From Pseudoalteromonas phenolica (lineage in GTDB: Bacteria; Pseudomonadota; Gammaproteobacteria; Enterobacterales; Alteromonadaceae), in contig NZ_CP013187.1 of NCBI RefSeq assembly GCF_001444405.1, positions 2,604,001 through 2,668,000 on the forward strand: a DNA stretch of 64,000 bases. The letters are read 5' to 3'. The position numbers were made by a program, and so were the translations under genes. A model generated the notes under the pieces. The model was not told the DNA's origin and did no database searches. It saw nothing but the letters and a program-made list of their open reading frames with translations. Below are positions 15,178-22,087 of the stretch, one piece after another. The stretch's first letter is position 1; each line of letters opens with the position of its first letter.

Positions 15178-15723
15178 GCCGACATTGGTATCAACACCAT
15201 TTCTCTTAATCGTGACTAAGAAGTCAAAAAGTGATTTATTATCAAAAGCTTTTGCTGCAAAGTCTAATTTAAATGACTTACCTTCACGAGTAAAAAATAC
15301 TAACCTTGAAGCTACTTGTTCACTTACTGCATTGTGCCCAGAGGATAATTTTTCTACAGCGCTAGCGTTTGCACCAATATATATTTTTTGAATAGAATTG
15401 ATGGGGACTTCTTTATCAAGAGTTTTCCATCCTGATATTCCTTTTACTAACAGGATTTCACCTCTAATGGCTAGTCGATATGATGAAAGTGATTTAGTTA
15501 TCCAGTTTAGGTAAAGGTATAAACAGGTGACAAGAACTACCACACCAAAAAGCAAACCTACTTCTCCCGCTAGTTCTTGGTCTATATCTATAAATTCGGT
15601 GAGTAACCGCTTAATAATAAATATGAAAAGCATACCATAGAATACAGTAGCTCCTAAGGCTAAAGGCAACCAACCAATAAATGATTTTAGGATTTCTTTT
15701 TTGTTATTAACTCTGACTTCCAT
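15172..15723 (-). CDS. Two-TM cassette protein with PH-like domain (183 aa)
   Basis: Two TM segments (about residues 14-38 and 54-76) precede a soluble domain with YRLAIRGEILLVKGISGWK, VPINSIQKIYIG and SRLVFFTREGKSFKLDF, a strand order typical of bacterial PH-like domains that sit behind two membrane helices. ATG at 15723 was chosen; the upstream open frame translates the attC. The start has a weak AAGAG upstream. Function unknown; the layout recurs in two other cassettes. Confidence 0.68.
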   Translation of the reverse strand: MEVRVNNKKEILKSFIGWLPLALGATVFYGMLFIFIIKRLLTEFIDIDQELAGEVGLLFGVVVLVTCLYLYLNWITKSLSSYRLAIRGEILLVKGISGWKTLDKEVPINSIQKIYIGANASAVEKLSSGHNAVSEQVASRLVFFTREGKSFKLDFAAKAFDNKSLFDFLVTIKRNGVDTNVGV

Positions 15724-15738
15724 GATTACTCTTAGTGC

Positions 15739-15840
15739 GTATAACGCCTTAATAAACGGCGGAAAATAGCAGGCTAAACTAAGCGAAGAATGAGCGCAAG
15801 CCTGCTGTTTTGCGTCCACTGTTTAATTAACTTGTTATAT
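15739..15840 (-). repeat. attC site 35
   Basis: R' core GTTATAC (15739-15745), R'' end at 15834-15840, arms AGCAGGCT/AGCCTGCT. It belongs to the gene at 15835-16344. Confidence 0.87.
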
Positions 15841-16344
15841 TGCTGAACGATTCGGTATTTTATGACCCTTACTTTCTAGTAATTTTAACAGGCCTTCAAT
15901 ATTAATACTGTCAGAATCAATTGGTAGATTACCAAACGAAAACTCTAATATATAACCTCTACTTGTCCTATTTGCATCACCACTGCAAAAGGAAATGCAT
16001 AAAAGTGATTTTAATGGATAAGTATCTGCAGGAAGAAACAAGTGAGTTTTACACAAGTAATCTGCTGTATAGTTAATTTTCATACTCAAATAATATGTGG
16101 TTAGCCCCGTACCCAGCAACATTAATACGATAGTAACTGACCAGTATGGAACTTCTCCAACTAAAATAAATTGATGAATAGGTAATGGGATAAAAACAGA
16201 GGCAATTAACCATATTAAGTAAACATTAAATTTACTTGGATATATTGTGTTAGGTTTTATATTTCTGCGCTTAAACGTTTCTCGACTGCCTAAGTAAGTG
16301 ATAAAAGAAGCGATTAAAACATTTAATATTATTGGATACTGCAC
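15835..16344 (-). CDS. Membrane cassette protein with C-terminal soluble domain (169 aa)
   Basis: Three hydrophobic segments (about 4-19, 41-62, 67-87) are followed by a soluble part with the strand LCKTHLFLPADTYPLKSL and a final helix (IEGLLKLLESKG). The order again resembles membrane-anchored PH-like proteins. GTG at 16344 is the start, supported by GGAG five bases upstream. The stop overlaps the attC. Confidence 0.66.
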   Translation of the reverse strand: MQYPIILNVLIASFITYLGSRETFKRRNIKPNTIYPSKFNVYLIWLIASVFIPLPIHQFILVGEVPYWSVTIVLMLLGTGLTTYYLSMKINYTADYLCKTHLFLPADTYPLKSLLCISFCSGDANRTSRGYILEFSFGNLPIDSDSINIEGLLKLLESKGHKIPNRSAI

Positions 16345-16359
16345 CTAAGCTCCATTGCA

Positions 16360-16464
16360 ATATAACGCCTCGCTTAACCGGCGCAAAATAGCAGGCTAAA
16401 ATTAGCGACGAAGGAGCGCAAGCCTGCTGTTTTGCGTCCTTTATGGTTAAAGCGTTTGTTAGTG
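16360..16464 (-). repeat. attC site 36
   Basis: R' core GTTATAT (16360-16366), R'' end at 16458-16464, arms AGCAGGCT/AGCCTGCT. It belongs to the gene at 16468-17049. Confidence 0.87.
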
Positions 16465-16467
16465 GTA

Positions 16468-17049
16468 TTATGTCCCAAGATCTAAATCTGCTTTTGTTAT
16501 TTCTTTACCGCAGTACCAAAGTGGTAAACCACTATCAATTTGTTTTATCGCCCCTTTTAAGACAGGAGCGCTACCCACCTTTGCATGAGCCAACTTATTT
16601 TTAATATGGCGATTTAACTGACCAGATATAGATCTTAATTTTTTCCAATCAACTACATCGGTTGGGTACATGCATTTCGCTTTTGCACCTGCTTCATTCC
16701 AGTGGCTTAAAGTAGAATTGAAAATACGATTGTTTTCAACCCGACCATGTTCTAACTGTATAACTCCAGCGCCTTCCAAACTTGTTCGGAATTTACCGAT
16801 ATTTGGGTTTAGTTTAATACTCTTAAACACAGGCTCATTAGTCACACTCGGTGACCAAAAGCGTAATAGGAAAGATGAGTTTTTTCTTTCATTAGCTAAA
16901 TCCACTAAGTCTTTAGCGGTCACTATTTGTCTAATATCGTGATCTATGCGTGAATAAGCTTCAAAGATTTTAAAATCAGTTTCGGTTAGCAACCAATCTA
17001 CTAAATCTATGAAATCATCATCGGATGCAAAGAAATCAACCTGAGCCAT
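16468..17049 (-). CDS. Hypothetical cassette protein (193 aa)
   Basis: The largest protein of the array, soluble, with an acidic N-terminus (VDFFASDDDFIDLVDWLL), a central strand-rich part (FLLRFWSP, then PNIGKFRTSLEGAGVIQLEHG) and a basic helical C-terminal part (LRSISGQLNRHIKNKLA). I recall similar cassette and chromosomal hypotheticals in which the first residues form 'FF..DD...L', but no function. ATG at 17049 without Shine-Dalgarno sequence. Confidence 0.7.
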   Translation of the reverse strand: MAQVDFFASDDDFIDLVDWLLTETDFKIFEAYSRIDHDIRQIVTAKDLVDLANERKNSSFLLRFWSPSVTNEPVFKSIKLNPNIGKFRTSLEGAGVIQLEHGRVENNRIFNSTLSHWNEAGAKAKCMYPTDVVDWKKLRSISGQLNRHIKNKLAHAKVGSAPVLKGAIKQIDSGLPLWYCGKEITKADLDLGT

Positions 17050-17056
17050 GAAATAC

Positions 17057-17158
17057 CACTAACGCCTTAATAAACGGCGAAAAATAGTAGGCTAAAATAA
17101 GCGACGAAGGAGCGCAAGCCTACTGTTTTGCGTCCTCTGTTTAATTAACTTGTTAGTA
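17057..17158 (-). repeat. attC site 37
   Basis: R' core GTTAGTG (17057-17063), R'' end at 17152-17158, arms AGTAGGCT/AGCCTACT. It belongs to the gene at 17160-17501. Confidence 0.87.
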
Positions 17159-17159
17159 T

Positions 17160-17501
17160 TCATTTGTTCAACTGGTTCAATGATTTTGTAAAACAATGAT
17201 GTAGCTGAGAGCTGATATTATTATTTTTATCTACGTAATCGTTGATCATGTCAAAGAAGTCCAATGTATCTTCTATATCGAATGGTCTTACATAAGTTTT
17301 GGTGATAGCCCTATGCTCAATTTCATTAAGCCACTTCACACGATTAAGAATTTCACTCTGTGGCAGAGTCTTATCACAAATTATAACCCTTATAGAAACT
17401 GTCAAGGAGTGAGCCAACCAACGGTAAAAGTCACACCTTTGTTGCTCATTTAAATTTTCTATTCTGGGAATATATTGGTGAAATTTAATGTCAATCTCCA
17501 T
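17160..17501 (-). CDS. Hypothetical cassette protein (113 aa)
   Basis: All-helical soluble protein without cysteine pairs or known motif. It carries RCDFYRWLAHSLTVSIRVII and WLNEIEHRAITKTYV, which suggest a small helical bundle. ATG at 17501 follows the R' core by a few bases and lacks a Shine-Dalgarno sequence. Function unknown. Confidence 0.66.
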   Translation of the reverse strand: MEIDIKFHQYIPRIENLNEQQRCDFYRWLAHSLTVSIRVIICDKTLPQSEILNRVKWLNEIEHRAITKTYVRPFDIEDTLDFFDMINDYVDKNNNISSQLHHCFTKSLNQLNK

Positions 17502-17505
17502 TGAA

Positions 17506-17608
17506 TACTAACGCTTGCCGTAAACGGCACAAAATAGCAGGCTAAAATTGGCGACGAAGGAGCACAAGCCTGCTGTTTTGTGTCCTTGGTTTAACGGCCT
17601 TGTTAGTT
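17506..17608 (-). repeat. attC site 38
   Basis: R' core GTTAGTA (17506-17512), R'' end at 17602-17608, arms AGCAGGCT/AGCCTGCT. It belongs to the gene at 17607-17801. Confidence 0.87.
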
Positions 17609-17801
17609 ACGATACCTTTTGAGCATCTGATTTTATTGTAGAAACAAAACCGCAAAGACAAATTATGCTTACTAAACTTAAACAAATAATAGATAACTGA
17701 TTTAGTTGTAAGTTACCAAAAATAAATAAGTCGCTTACTAGAAGTGCTGTACTTGACATGAAGCCAGCTAAAAAACCTGATTTGTGCTTTTTAAGATTCA
17801 C
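17607..17801 (-). CDS. Small two-TM cassette protein (64 aa)
   Basis: Basic N-terminus (MNLKKHKSG) then two TM helices (about 9-29 and 34-56). GTG at 17801 with a strong AAGGAG seven bases upstream, the best ribosome binding site in the array. The TAA stop overlaps the R'' end of the attC. Function unknown. Confidence 0.66.
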   Translation of the reverse strand: MNLKKHKSGFLAGFMSSTALLVSDLFIFGNLQLNQLSIICLSLVSIICLCGFVSTIKSDAQKVS

Positions 17802-17832
17802 CTTATCTCCTTACTGGATGAATTCCATTAGT

Positions 17833-17930
17833 AACTAACGCCGTTGTAACCGGCAAAAAATTGTTGGCTAAATGTGAAGCGAAGCGTAACAGCCAACAGT
17901 TTTTTGTCCGCGTTGACGACTTTGTTATGC
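17833..17930 (-). repeat. attC site 39
   Basis: R' core GTTAGTT (17833-17839), R'' end at 17924-17930, arms GTTGGCT/AGCCAAC. It belongs to the ORF-less cassette at 17931-18179. Confidence 0.88.
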
Positions 17931-18179
17931 GTTGACACACTGCTTTCAAAGCGCTCGCGCCTGCACTAGCTAGCTAAACTTTTATTTATAAAAACACTCA
18001 CCAAACTCAAAATTGCAAAGAAGCGTTCGACTGGTGAATGACCTTTCTGGTCACAGCTTAAATTGAAAAATGAAAGGCCAAGACCAACTTAGAACTTAAT
18101 TACGCCACTGTACCTAAAAGCTGATTTGAAGAAAAGACTTGAAGTAAAAACTGCATTAAAGACAGCGATTTAAAGAGAC
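17931..18179 (-). mobile_element. ORF-less cassette, copy 12
   Basis: Member of the 249-bp family; by eye identical to copy 6 (6528-6776) with its attC. It is the copy nearest to the predicted integrase-proximal end. Confidence 0.82.
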
Positions 18180-18281
18180 GCATAACGCCCCGGTAAGCGG
18201 CGCATAAATAGTAGGCTAAAATTAGCGAGGCACGAGCGCAAGCCTACTGTTTTGCGTCCGCCCTTGACCGGCTTGTTAGGC
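18180..18281 (-). repeat. attC site 40
   Basis: R' core GTTATGC (18180-18186), R'' end GTTAGGC on the plus strand (18275-18281), arms AGTAGGCT/AGCCTACT. It belongs to the gene at 18276-18716. Confidence 0.87.
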
Positions 18282-18716
18282 ATTTGACCACTCGTACCAT
18301 GGCACATGCCAACCGTGAACCTCTCTTACTTTAAATTTTTTAGAACACTCACAGCAAGTTACGGCAAAATGATGCTCATAAAGCTCTTTCATTACCTGTG
18401 AGGTAACAATTTCAACGAAGCTTAGCTCTGCCTCTTTCTCTGGGTTAAACATGTTTTGCCCAGAATACAAATAACAGCGGCATGAGCCTTGGCAGCGTTG
18501 CTCAATATATTTTAATGAAAGCTTTGTGTCTTCGGCATTGCTTCTTATAGCACCACCCATTTCCACTTTTGCTAGTATTTCAGAAAACACTGGAATATAT
18601 GCTTTGAGTTCAGACAACTTATCCAAGTCATTACAGCGAAGAATTTCCCAGGTAGCCTCCCAAATTTTGTGAGGATCTCTAGACTCGAATTTTTCAACTA
18701 TGCAGGAAGTTTCCAT
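18276..18716 (-). CDS. Cysteine-rich hypothetical cassette protein (146 aa)
   Basis: A helical N-terminal part (about 1-70) is followed by two cysteine clusters, CQGSCRC near residue 75 and CCEC near residue 122, which could together bind a metal ion, and by a tryptophan/histidine tail (HGWHVPWYEW). ATG at 18716, with no Shine-Dalgarno sequence. The stop lies in the attC core. No family recognised. Confidence 0.68.
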   Translation of the reverse strand: METSCIVEKFESRDPHKIWEATWEILRCNDLDKLSELKAYIPVFSEILAKVEMGGAIRSNAEDTKLSLKYIEQRCQGSCRCYLYSGQNMFNPEKEAELSFVEIVTSQVMKELYEHHFAVTCCECSKKFKVREVHGWHVPWYEWSNA

Positions 18717-18721
18717 AAGAT

Positions 18722-18823
18722 GCCTAACGCCCTAATAACGGGCAAATAATGCTTGGCTAAAATAGTGAACGTAGTGAACAAAAGCCAAGCTGTTATTTGT
18801 CCCTGTTTATTTGCTTGTTATAT
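18722..18823 (-). repeat. attC site 41
   Basis: R' core GTTAGGC (18722-18728), R'' end at 18817-18823, arms GCTTGGCT/AGCCAAGC. It belongs to the first visible gene cassette, 18818-19099. Confidence 0.86.
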
Positions 18824-19099
18824 ACCGCTTGCACCCCAATCACCGAGGATTTCATCAAAACCATCAGCGATATCGGAAGCATTTAGATTTAAACACGAAA
18901 AGCCATAGTTTAAAGCAGATAACTCAGAGTTTAAATTGATTAATTTGCTACCGTCTGCATCAATTACCATTCCGTTTTTTGCACCATAACCTTTGATGAG
19001 AGCATCAAAAACAACGGTATTACCATCTATAAATAAGGTAAATGGCGATTCGATTTCCAAATTGTAATTTTTACGCAAGATATCAATTTTCAAATGCAT
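18818..19099 (-). CDS. Hypothetical protein of the first gene cassette (93 aa)
   Basis: Small soluble, acidic protein; the N-terminal half (LEIESPFTLFIDGNTVVFDALIKG) suggests a beta meander and the C-terminus (DGFDEILGDWGASGI) is acidic. ATG at 19099 is chosen because it follows the core site GTTATAT; the longer frame to 19192 only reads through the hairpin element upstream. Its position makes it the cassette closest to the expected attI and promoter. Confidence 0.62.
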   Translation of the reverse strand: MHLKIDILRKNYNLEIESPFTLFIDGNTVVFDALIKGYGAKNGMVIDADGSKLINLNSELSALNYGFSCLNLNASDIADGFDEILGDWGASGI

Positions 19100-19111
19100 A
19101 ACTCTAAAGGT

Positions 19112-19191
19112 ATATAACAGCTTTTTCAAAGGAAAAATGCCTGATTTTATCTGAACAAAATCGGGAATCTTTCCTGTTAATTTTGTTAACA
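19112..19191 (-). repeat. Divergent attC or attI-like end of the array
   Basis: An R' core GTTATAT (19112-19118) is followed, away from the array, by a hairpin of AGGAAA/TTTCCT and GATTTT/AAAATC arms, and by a YAAC-type end at 19185-19191. At 80 bp it is shorter than the other sites and shares no arm sequence with them. The paired arms favour a degenerate attC; its terminal place would fit attI. Confidence 0.5.
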
Positions 19192-19217
19192 TTACATTGC
19201 TAATCTATAAGAATCAA
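19189..19217 (-). promoter_or_regulatory. Candidate cassette promoter (Pc-like)
   Basis: On the minus strand TTGATT (19212-19217) and TAATGT (19189-19194) are 17 bases apart, directed into the array. Position fits the promoter that drives the first cassettes of integrons, but hexamer matches are only moderate. Confidence 0.32.
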
Positions 19218-19809
19218 CAATTTGCAGACTCCACTCGAAATAGTCAGGCATTGTAAATATCGAAAATCAGGAATAGTAAAAAATTTGAATTTTTATCAAA
19301 AGCTCCATATTACTGAAGCTATTAGCTGTAAAGACTCTACGTAAAGCTCTAGCCTTATCTACACGAGTTAATATTTGTCTAGGGTTTGGGCAGTAAAAGC
19401 TATCTGCACTTATTATTCTTCCTTCCAAGATAATTTAAAAGCTAAACTAAACCGTTCTTTCTTGGGTAAAAATTAAACCAAACACCTAGTGTTTGAGACA
19501 ATTCAACGAATAGGCTATGTAAGTTTTTAAGGGTTTATTTCCAATGATGTTTGAAGCTAAAAGTGACTTATTTAAGAGGTTTTATCTGAATTGGCATCAT
19601 GTCAGAAACAGAAGTTGTAGGCCATAAGCGCTGAATTAGTATTTTACTTTAAGTGCAACCTTCAGGCTTTTATTCAAACACTGATTTAAACCTTTTTTGA
19701 GCAACTTGCGTCTCAGAGAGCATAACTATAAAAAATTGTATTTTTTTATAGCAAGATCAATTTGATATACAATACCATGCGCTAAATTTTGACATTAGGG
19801 ACAATTTTG
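19192..19809. other. AT-rich gap where the integrase would be expected
   Basis: No gene of convincing length on either strand and no tyrosine-recombinase fragment that I can see. A minus-strand frame at 19267-19428 (53 codons from TTG, with CPNPRQILTRVDKARALRRV, truncated here) is open but unsupported. Part of it probably carries the promoter of the plus-strand hydrolase gene. Confidence 0.5.
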
Positions 19810-21549
19810 ATGCTCACTCGTTTTTCGTGTTTTTTTGCCATCCTATCCATGGTTACCGCCTCTTTTTCGACATTCGCTTCAGATGTTTTAGAGTGTGTTA
19901 TTGAAAGATATAGCCAGCCAAATAGTTCGTTTACGGGTTTACCTAACCCTGCTGAACTGGGCAAACATAAATACAAAGTAATGAACTATGGCGAACAACC
20001 CTTTTTATTTGCTATCTCAAAACCGGATGTCATTACTCCAAATGTGAACTTGCCGAGCTTTCTTTCCGACTATTCTCGCAACCAAGGATATGAAGACAAT
20101 GCTTACCACAAATTTAAAAGTAGTAATTTACCTTTGCAGGCTAAAGTTTGGCTTCCGTTAGCAGCCCAACCTCTGCCGTTAGTATTATTAGTCCATGGAA
20201 ATTCTGCGCCTGGGTTTGATTATCTGGGTGAGTTGCTCGCCAGCCGTGGGCATTTTGTGGTGCAAGTAGATCAAACGTATTTGAATGACTTGTGGGGTGA
20301 AAATGGTGCACGCGGTTGGATACTACTTGAACATATCAAACTGCTAAAAAAATGGAATGCTGAGCAAGACCATGCTTTTTATAACAAACTAGATTTAGAG
20401 AATATCGCTTTAATAGGTATGTCTAGGGGCGGTGAGGCTGTTGCTTTAGCTGCGTCATTTAATCAATGGAAAACTTTACCAGATAGTACTGAATCAACAG
20501 AGTTTGGTTTTAACATTAAGTCCGTTGTCGCATTAGCCCCAATGGACGGGCAATATCAACATGCCGATGGCAGAAACATCCTGAAAAATGTTAACTATTT
20601 AGTGTTACAAGGAGGCCATGATGCAGATGTTTATCAGTTTCTTGGTAGCCAACAATGGCATCGCACTCACTTTGATGCTGATAAAGATTTCTTAAAGCAG
20701 TCCATTTATATTTATCGTGCTAACCACATAAACTTTAATCAAGACATGTCTGATGATTACCATTGGGGAAGCAGCAAAGATTTTTATTCAAAGCTATTAA
20801 CCCCCAAACAACAAGAGAAGTTAGCTAAAGTGTATGTTTCTGCTTTCTTAGAAGCTACATTGGCGAACAAAAAAGCGTATCGAAAAATTTTTAGACAACC
20901 CGTGGCTAGTGAGTTTGGCCTTCCTGACGATATTTATATCAGTCGCCATATGACATCTGACTTCAAAACTATAGAAGATTTTGAGGGAGGCGCTGAAAAA
21001 GAAAGCTTCGTTAAAGTCTTACCTGGTAAAAAAATAGAAGATGTGAAAATCAGCATAAACTCAGAGCGTTTAAGAAACGGCACTAAAACCTCTAATAAGG
21101 TATTGAAGGTTCAACTTAAGAAACAAGTTGAAACACGGTTGAGCATTAAGTTCACAGGTGCTGAGTTGTCTCAGCAAAATCGCAAAGAAAAACCCTACCT
21201 AAGTTTCTCACTGGCTAGAGCTGATTCAGGAGAAAACGAAGAATGTGGATCATACAATTTGTTATCTGATACCAAGGTAGAGCTACTTAATAAGTCTGAT
21301 GTAATATTTAAAAAAAGCTTGGCCGCATCTGGCAGTGTCTCGCCTTTATTAATTTCTGACTTCTCTGAATTGGAAAAAGGTGGTGTGAGATATGCGCCAA
21401 CGGAGCCAGTTTTGCAAACCTTCACACTCCCTATTGAATTGAATAAGCCAATCAGTGCCGAAAGCGAATTAGAGCTTGTCTTTATTTTTGCACCGACTAG
21501 AGATGTAACTATCATCTTGGATGATATTGGAATAACGAGTGCGATATAG
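19810..21549 (+). CDS. Exported alpha/beta hydrolase with C-terminal beta domain (579 aa)
   Basis: A signal peptide (about residues 1-23) precedes an alpha/beta hydrolase core. The oxyanion region LLVHGNSAPG is followed by the nucleophile elbow GMSRG (Ser205), and His306 (in ANHIN) is a likely catalytic histidine. The substrate is unknown; chlorophyllase- or dienelactone-hydrolase-like esterases share this layout. From about residue 390 the protein continues with a beta-rich domain beginning IEDFEGGAE and ending in a strand with VTIILDDIGI, resembling a carbohydrate-binding type jelly roll. ATG at 19810 is preferred over a TTG seven codons earlier. It stands alone beside the array. Confidence 0.85.
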   Translation: MLTRFSCFFAILSMVTASFSTFASDVLECVIERYSQPNSSFTGLPNPAELGKHKYKVMNYGEQPFLFAISKPDVITPNVNLPSFLSDYSRNQGYEDNAYHKFKSSNLPLQAKVWLPLAAQPLPLVLLVHGNSAPGFDYLGELLASRGHFVVQVDQTYLNDLWGENGARGWILLEHIKLLKKWNAEQDHAFYNKLDLENIALIGMSRGGEAVALAASFNQWKTLPDSTESTEFGFNIKSVVALAPMDGQYQHADGRNILKNVNYLVLQGGHDADVYQFLGSQQWHRTHFDADKDFLKQSIYIYRANHINFNQDMSDDYHWGSSKDFYSKLLTPKQQEKLAKVYVSAFLEATLANKKAYRKIFRQPVASEFGLPDDIYISRHMTSDFKTIEDFEGGAEKESFVKVLPGKKIEDVKISINSERLRNGTKTSNKVLKVQLKKQVETRLSIKFTGAELSQQNRKEKPYLSFSLARADSGENEECGSYNLLSDTKVELLNKSDVIFKKSLAASGSVSPLLISDFSELEKGGVRYAPTEPVLQTFTLPIELNKPISAESELELVFIFAPTRDVTIILDDIGITSAI

Positions 21550-21851
21550 CTAATCAGCTTTATTTTAAACAAGCGAGTCATTAACGCATTAAGAAAGCAA
21601 GTTTACCTTTAGGAAAGGTATAGAATCGTTTTTAACGGCAGCGATTACAGCAAAACTTCCATTAGTCTCTAACACGTTTTATCCAAAATAGTGTTAGAGC
21701 GACTCACCACTATTTTCTCTCTTGGAAGCTCAATTAAATAGTAAATAAGGACGTTGGTTTGATTTAAAATGAATACAAACAGCTTCGATTAGCTAAGGAG
21801 AGAAAAGTGTATTATTTTTTGGGAGTATAAATCTGAAAACTTTTAAGGATT
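21550..21851. other. Intergenic stretch with an inverted repeat
   Basis: No gene is seen. CTCTAACAC (21667-21675) and GTGTTAGAG (21691-21699) form a 9-bp stem with a 15-base loop but no T-run, so it is not a clear terminator. Confidence 0.45.
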
Positions 21852-21965
21852 GGGTGGTAGTCTTACCAGCCACATCCCGGCACACAAGTCATTCGCTGTG
21901 GCTGCTTCCTTCCGGACCTGACCAGGTTCACGAACTATTGTTGCGAGAGGACCAATAAGACCACC
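21852..21965 (-). ncRNA. ffs: 4.5S signal recognition particle RNA
   Basis: The minus strand carries the universally conserved SRP domain IV elements: CAGGTCAGGTCCGGAAGGAA, then GCAGCC, and after the asymmetric loop GTGCCGGGATG. The ends GGTGGTCTTATTGG and TAAGACTACCACCC close the long hairpin. Length about 114 nt as in enterobacterial 4.5S RNA. With Ffh it delivers membrane proteins to the translocon. Confidence 0.96.
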
Positions 21966-21993
21966 ATAGTGGGCCTTGTTAGGCGCGGGAAGG

Positions 21994-22022
21994 ATTATCT
22001 CTATTATGTGCTTTAGATTCAA
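21994..22022 (-). promoter_or_regulatory. Putative ffs promoter
   Basis: TTGAAT (22017-22022) and GATAAT (21994-21999) are separated by 17 bases and followed by a GC-rich CCTTCCCGCGCC discriminator, as in growth-rate-controlled stable RNA promoters. The transcript would begin some 20 bases before the mature RNA. Confidence 0.6.
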
Positions 22023-22040
22023 GGAAAAACTGAATTAATT

Positions 22041-22073
22041 AAACCGATTGCCTAATGCTTAAACAATCGGTTT
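22041..22073 (-). terminator. Terminator after the DUF3014 gene
   Basis: Ten-base stem AAACCGATTG/CAATCGGTTT with a 13-base loop, 15 bases after the stop codon, followed on the minus strand by an AT-rich stretch with a delayed T-run. Confidence 0.65.
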
Positions 22074-22087
22074 AAAATATGGCGAGA

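Larger units (their letters stand above)
1..19118 (-). mobile_element. Integron gene-cassette array (41 complete attC sites)
   Basis: The stretch is a regular alternation of attC sites of about 100 bp and short units, each holding one minus-strand gene or a conserved ORF-less element. On the minus strand every attC starts with a YAACAA-type R'' end and finishes with a GTTRRRY-type R' core, so the cassettes read right to left and the integrase-proximal end should be near 19.1 kb. The array runs off the left edge. No integrase gene is seen in the window. The similarity between attC sites is typical of sedentary chromosomal integrons. Confidence 0.93.

Noticed and set aside
1563..18179. Conserved promoter inside the ORF-less cassettes
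   Set aside because: TATAAA appears on the minus strand in several copies but is lost in copies 2 and 4 and has no matched -35 element.
1..19118. CRISPR array or transposon series
   Set aside because: Repeats of about 100 bp with complementary arms and GTTRRRY/YAAC ends, and one gene per unit, fit integron attC sites. No transposase, cas gene or short regular spacers are present.
19267..19428. 53-codon minus-strand frame in the gap beside the array
   Set aside because: No ATG or ribosome binding site and no recognisable family; kept only as a remark in the gap entry.
21795..21830. AAGGAG followed by GTG before ffs
   Set aside because: The reading frame ends after seven codons, too short to support a gene.
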